In this document: one piece after another, positions 61,519-64,000 of the stretch
Position numbering within the stretch: position 1 is the stretch's first letter
How the letters are laid out: every line of letters begins with the position of its first letter
Assembly: GCA_022772675.1 (NCBI GenBank)
Contig: JALEZW010000031.1
Span: 1 to 64,000, forward strand
Direction of reading: 5' to 3'
DNA: 64,000 bases
Origin: Agathobacter sp.
Lineage (GTDB): Bacteria; Bacillota; Clostridia; Lachnospirales; Lachnospiraceae
The notes under the pieces: generated by a model
Databases searched by the model: none
Told to the model about the DNA's origin: nothing
What the model saw: the letters and a program-made list of their open reading frames with translations, nothing else
Translations under genes and position numbers: made by a program

Positions 61519-63003
61519 TTAGTTATCCGACATGGAATATGCATTCCGCATTTTATTAGAAAGTTCAAACAACACTTTATTTAATGTATCGGTTGTCTCC
61601 TCCTTTAACATATCCGCAATTTTCTGATTGGCTTCCTGCTTTAAAGCCATCCGTTTCTCCTCATCACTTTCTGTCTTCAGCAAATCGTCATAGCGGTTAA
61701 TCAGCTCATGTCCTTTTGACATCACATGCTCCTGATATCGCTCTGCATGAACCAGAGATTTCTGATAGGAAGCATCCGTCATTGCAACCATCATCCTGCT
61801 GGCCCAGTAAAAATTGTCGGTAGAAACATCACCGGTTGTATTAGACAGATACTCCGGGGTCTCCTCCACATCTGCGTAAAAGGGCACCAGTGTGTTAAAG
61901 GCATTGGATGCGAAGGCAATCCACTCGATTGTCCCATAATCCTCTTTCTGATCCGGTCTCATCTGAATTAATGCCAGCACATCATTTCTATTCACTCCGA
62001 TAGAACGGTAAGCACCGTGCATGGATTTGTCCCCGCGGGATGTATAGGGATCAAAAGGTGTTCCCTGAAAATGCGATGAAAGAACATATTTGATATCTTC
62101 CACCGTAATCTTTTTCTCCGGAACCATACACCAGGGCAGATCATCCGATTCCGGCGTAAAGTCTGCATTTGGTCCATCCCAAACCTTAGTACGAGGATTC
62201 AGATACCGCTCCATAAACCATGCCCGGGGGGTATTATAAATATGGTCTGCATCGTCATGGCTTCCAAATGCATGTCTCGGATTCATATTTCCATCAAAAG
62301 ATAAGTCCAAATGATATTTTTCAATAAACTCTTTCATATCCGGAGAACACATATACTCTTTTTGTCCTGAAAGCGCATCCTCTAAATCAAATTCATCCAG
62401 TCCCAGCTGGTTTGGCATCACGACATATACATCATCCGGAACCCGTCTTGCAATCCAGTGGTGTCCTCCAATGGTCTCCAGCCACCAGATTTCATCCGTA
62501 TCCTGAAATGCAATTCCGTTCATCTCATAGGTCCCGTACTGCTCCAACAGACTTCCCAGCCTCTTCACCCCTTCACGGGCACTGTGAATATAAGGAAGAA
62601 CCAGACATACAATATCTTCTTCTCCGATTCCACCTGGGATCTCCTGTTTTTCTCCCTCTGCCGGCTGATAGACAACCAGAGGATCTGCCCCAAGGACCCG
62701 AGGATTGGAAGTGATGGTCTCAGTTGCCGTCATGGCTACATGCGCAGAGTTTACTCCGCTGGCTGCCCAGATACCCTTTCCCTCTACTGCGTTGGGAATA
62801 GCTGTATAACGCATGGGATTTTCCGGCAGTGGAACCTCTACATGGGAAAGTACCGATTTATAAAGCTTTGGCTGTTCCTCAGGGTGTATCACCACAAACT
62901 TCTTGGGCGTGAAATGTCCTGAACCGGAATCATCGTTTCTGGCAATCATTGTTGAACCATCATAAGATGCATTTTTTCCTACTAATATTGTTGTACAAGG
63001 CAT
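61519..63003 (-). CDS. C69-family dipeptidase
   Basis: A 494-residue N-terminal nucleophile hydrolase of peptidase family C69 (PepD-like). Start at 63003, giving MPCTTILVGKNASYDGSTMI with the catalytic Cys at position 3 and RNDDSG following, as is usual; an ATG two codons earlier is too close to AAAGGAG. Other motifs: GVNSAHVAMTATETI, GTYEMNGIAFQDTDEIWWLE, HHWIARRVPDD, SRGDKSMHGAYRSIGVNRND. No propeptide precedes the Cys. Cytoplasmic dipeptidase role is expected; substrate preference unknown. Confidence 0.92.
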   Translation of the reverse strand: MPCTTILVGKNASYDGSTMIARNDDSGSGHFTPKKFVVIHPEEQPKLYKSVLSHVEVPLPENPMRYTAIPNAVEGKGIWAASGVNSAHVAMTATETITSNPRVLGADPLVVYQPAEGEKQEIPGGIGEEDIVCLVLPYIHSAREGVKRLGSLLEQYGTYEMNGIAFQDTDEIWWLETIGGHHWIARRVPDDVYVVMPNQLGLDEFDLEDALSGQKEYMCSPDMKEFIEKYHLDLSFDGNMNPRHAFGSHDDADHIYNTPRAWFMERYLNPRTKVWDGPNADFTPESDDLPWCMVPEKKITVEDIKYVLSSHFQGTPFDPYTSRGDKSMHGAYRSIGVNRNDVLALIQMRPDQKEDYGTIEWIAFASNAFNTLVPFYADVEETPEYLSNTTGDVSTDNFYWASRMMVAMTDASYQKSLVHAERYQEHVMSKGHELINRYDDLLKTESDEEKRMALKQEANQKIADMLKEETTDTLNKVLFELSNKMRNAYSMSDN

Positions 63004-63116
63004 AAACATAATCTCCTTTAAATATTTTACAAATTAAATTTTCAATTCTCAAAAGTGTTTCCTATATACGTATATGTAATGTGTAGAATTGTGGGCGTTG
63101 CTTCCTATGTATAAAT

Positions 63117-64000
63117 TTAAACATTTCCCTTCGAATGTTCGTGCACCCTTCTGCGCACGAAATACAGGCATATCAACTGCAGCACAATGGTAAGCATCCA
63201 GGATACCGGATAGGAAATAAACAAAAATGAGAGGGATCTGTGCTTTGGGAATAATCCGTAAATCCACACAATTCTGGTTCCAACCGTTCCGACCACCGAT
63301 AAAATCATCGGAACTGCAGAGAATCCCATCCCCCGCAGTGCTCCCGGAAGTAAATCCATGATGCCGCATATAAAATAAGTCACGGTTGTATATAATAATA
63401 TTTCCATGCCACACTGTACTACTTCAGAGTCTGCCGTATAAATATGTAAAAGGTTCGGCCCGAAAAAATATACCAGGCTTCCACAGCAAAACGTAACCGT
63501 AACAGATAAGATCACGCAGTCCACCAGAACACGGTCCATACGCTTCCATTTTCCCACTCCATAATTCTGGCTGGTAAAGCTCATGCAGGCCTGTGTAAAG
63601 GAATTGACGATAACATACAGAAAACCGAATATGTTATCTGCGGCAGTATATCCCGCCATGGCGGTCTTTCCAAAGGAGTTGACAGATGACTGCAGCAAAA
63701 CATTAGAAAAATTTATCACAGTACTCTGTATTCCTGCCGGAATTCCCACTTGAAAAATCTGCTTTAAATATTTTCCTTTCATTGAAAGTTTAGAAAAACG
63801 AAGCTGATAGCTCCCTTCTGAACAATACAGACACCTCAGAACCAGAATACAGGAAATCAGCTGGGAAATCACAGTCGCGATAGCAACTCCTGCCACCCCC
63901 ATATGAAACACAATCACCAGTAACAAATTCAATCCTATGTTAATCACACCGGAGATAAACAGAAAAAAAAGAGGTCGTTTCGTATCTCCAACAGCTCTCA
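63117..64000 (-). CDS. MATE family efflux transporter, C-terminal part
   Basis: An open frame to the right window edge encodes about 294 residues of a multidrug and toxin extrusion transporter: GDTKRPLFFLFISGVINIGL near the cut, GVAGVAIATVISQLISCIL, GIPAGIQSTVINFSNVLLQS, GKTAMAGYTAADNIFGFLYV, AFTQACMSF-type NSFTQACMSFTSQNYGVGKW, and LPGALRGMGFSAVPMILSV. These match the second half of the 12-span family; the N-terminal half is outside the window. It ends with a basic, His-containing tail. Confidence 0.93.
   Translation of the reverse strand, partial: RAVGDTKRPLFFLFISGVINIGLNLLLVIVFHMGVAGVAIATVISQLISCILVLRCLYCSEGSYQLRFSKLSMKGKYLKQIFQVGIPAGIQSTVINFSNVLLQSSVNSFGKTAMAGYTAADNIFGFLYVIVNSFTQACMSFTSQNYGVGKWKRMDRVLVDCVILSVTVTFCCGSLVYFFGPNLLHIYTADSEVVQCGMEILLYTTVTYFICGIMDLLPGALRGMGFSAVPMILSVVGTVGTRIVWIYGLFPKHRSLSFLFISYPVSWMLTIVLQLICLYFVRRRVHEHSKGNV

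Noticed and set aside
1-64000. CRISPR arrays, tRNA and rRNA genes
   Set aside because: No regularly spaced repeats, no tRNA T-loop/anticodon pattern and no rRNA sequence were noticed on either strand by reading; a tRNA scan would be needed for certainty.

Overview
The window looks like a chromosomal segment of a low-to-moderate GC, spore-forming Firmicute of the class Clostridia, most like a gut Lachnospiraceae (Blautia/Dorea/Roseburia-like). The basis is gene content and protein style: aspartokinase next to dipicolinate synthase dpaA/dpaB, a Bce-type peptide sensing and detoxification module, cell-wall-binding repeats on a polysaccharide deacetylase, strong AGGAGG-type ribosome binding sites, and frequent sigma-A promoters with 17-bp spacers. 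No rRNA, tRNA or CRISPR array was seen. Species level cannot be decided from sequence reading alone.

Region 1 (1-13,480) is accessory. It starts in a broken IS66 transposase and an XRE regulator, followed on the minus strand by a tight cassette: a small membrane ORF, a small protein split by a one-base frameshift in an A7 run, an OLD-type ATPase/TOPRIM nuclease, a PLD-like HxDRF protein, and an all-helical protein coupled by a TGATG overlap. This cassette is the best candidate for an undescribed (probably anti-phage) system. Debris follows (ISLre2 and SF2 helicase remnants), then a tyrosine recombinase, a secreted protein, an ArgR-like protein, and a large protein with two P-loop ATPase domains. 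The upstream partner of that protein is cut off exactly at the 3' end of a core D,D-carboxypeptidase gene.

Region 2 (13,480-35,060) is mostly core: dac, trmB, a kinase-PP2C fusion, a VapBC-like pair, hemolysin III, a nucleotidyltransferase, bceRS-bceAB, vanZ, the livKHMGF branched-chain amino acid ABC transporter with a Cmk-like kinase, a queuosine-salvage operon (radical SAM QueL-like enzyme plus YhhQ-type transporter) behind a well-formed preQ1-I riboswitch and terminator, an HD protein and a PIN-PhoH protein.

Region 3 (35,240-44,230) is a decaying accessory zone. Several genes carry internal deletions: acr3 and higB at probable short direct repeats, and a tetR. It also holds an intact HigA-like antitoxin, an HTH-MntA/HepT toxin-antitoxin pair with a clear operator, partly repeated intergenic elements, a group II intron 3' end and the stub of a type IIG methyltransferase.

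Region 4 (44,366-64,000) is core: cell-wall deacetylase, secA, a TSCPD protein, dpaB-dpaA-lysC, a YfcE phosphodiesterase, a 58-residue Cys-rich protein, a PHP phosphatase, a cation-efflux protein, a zinc-ribbon/TPM pair, an rRNA m5C methyltransferase, an HD-GYP phosphodiesterase, a second D,D-carboxypeptidase, a C69 dipeptidase and the C-terminal part of a MATE transporter that runs off the right edge.
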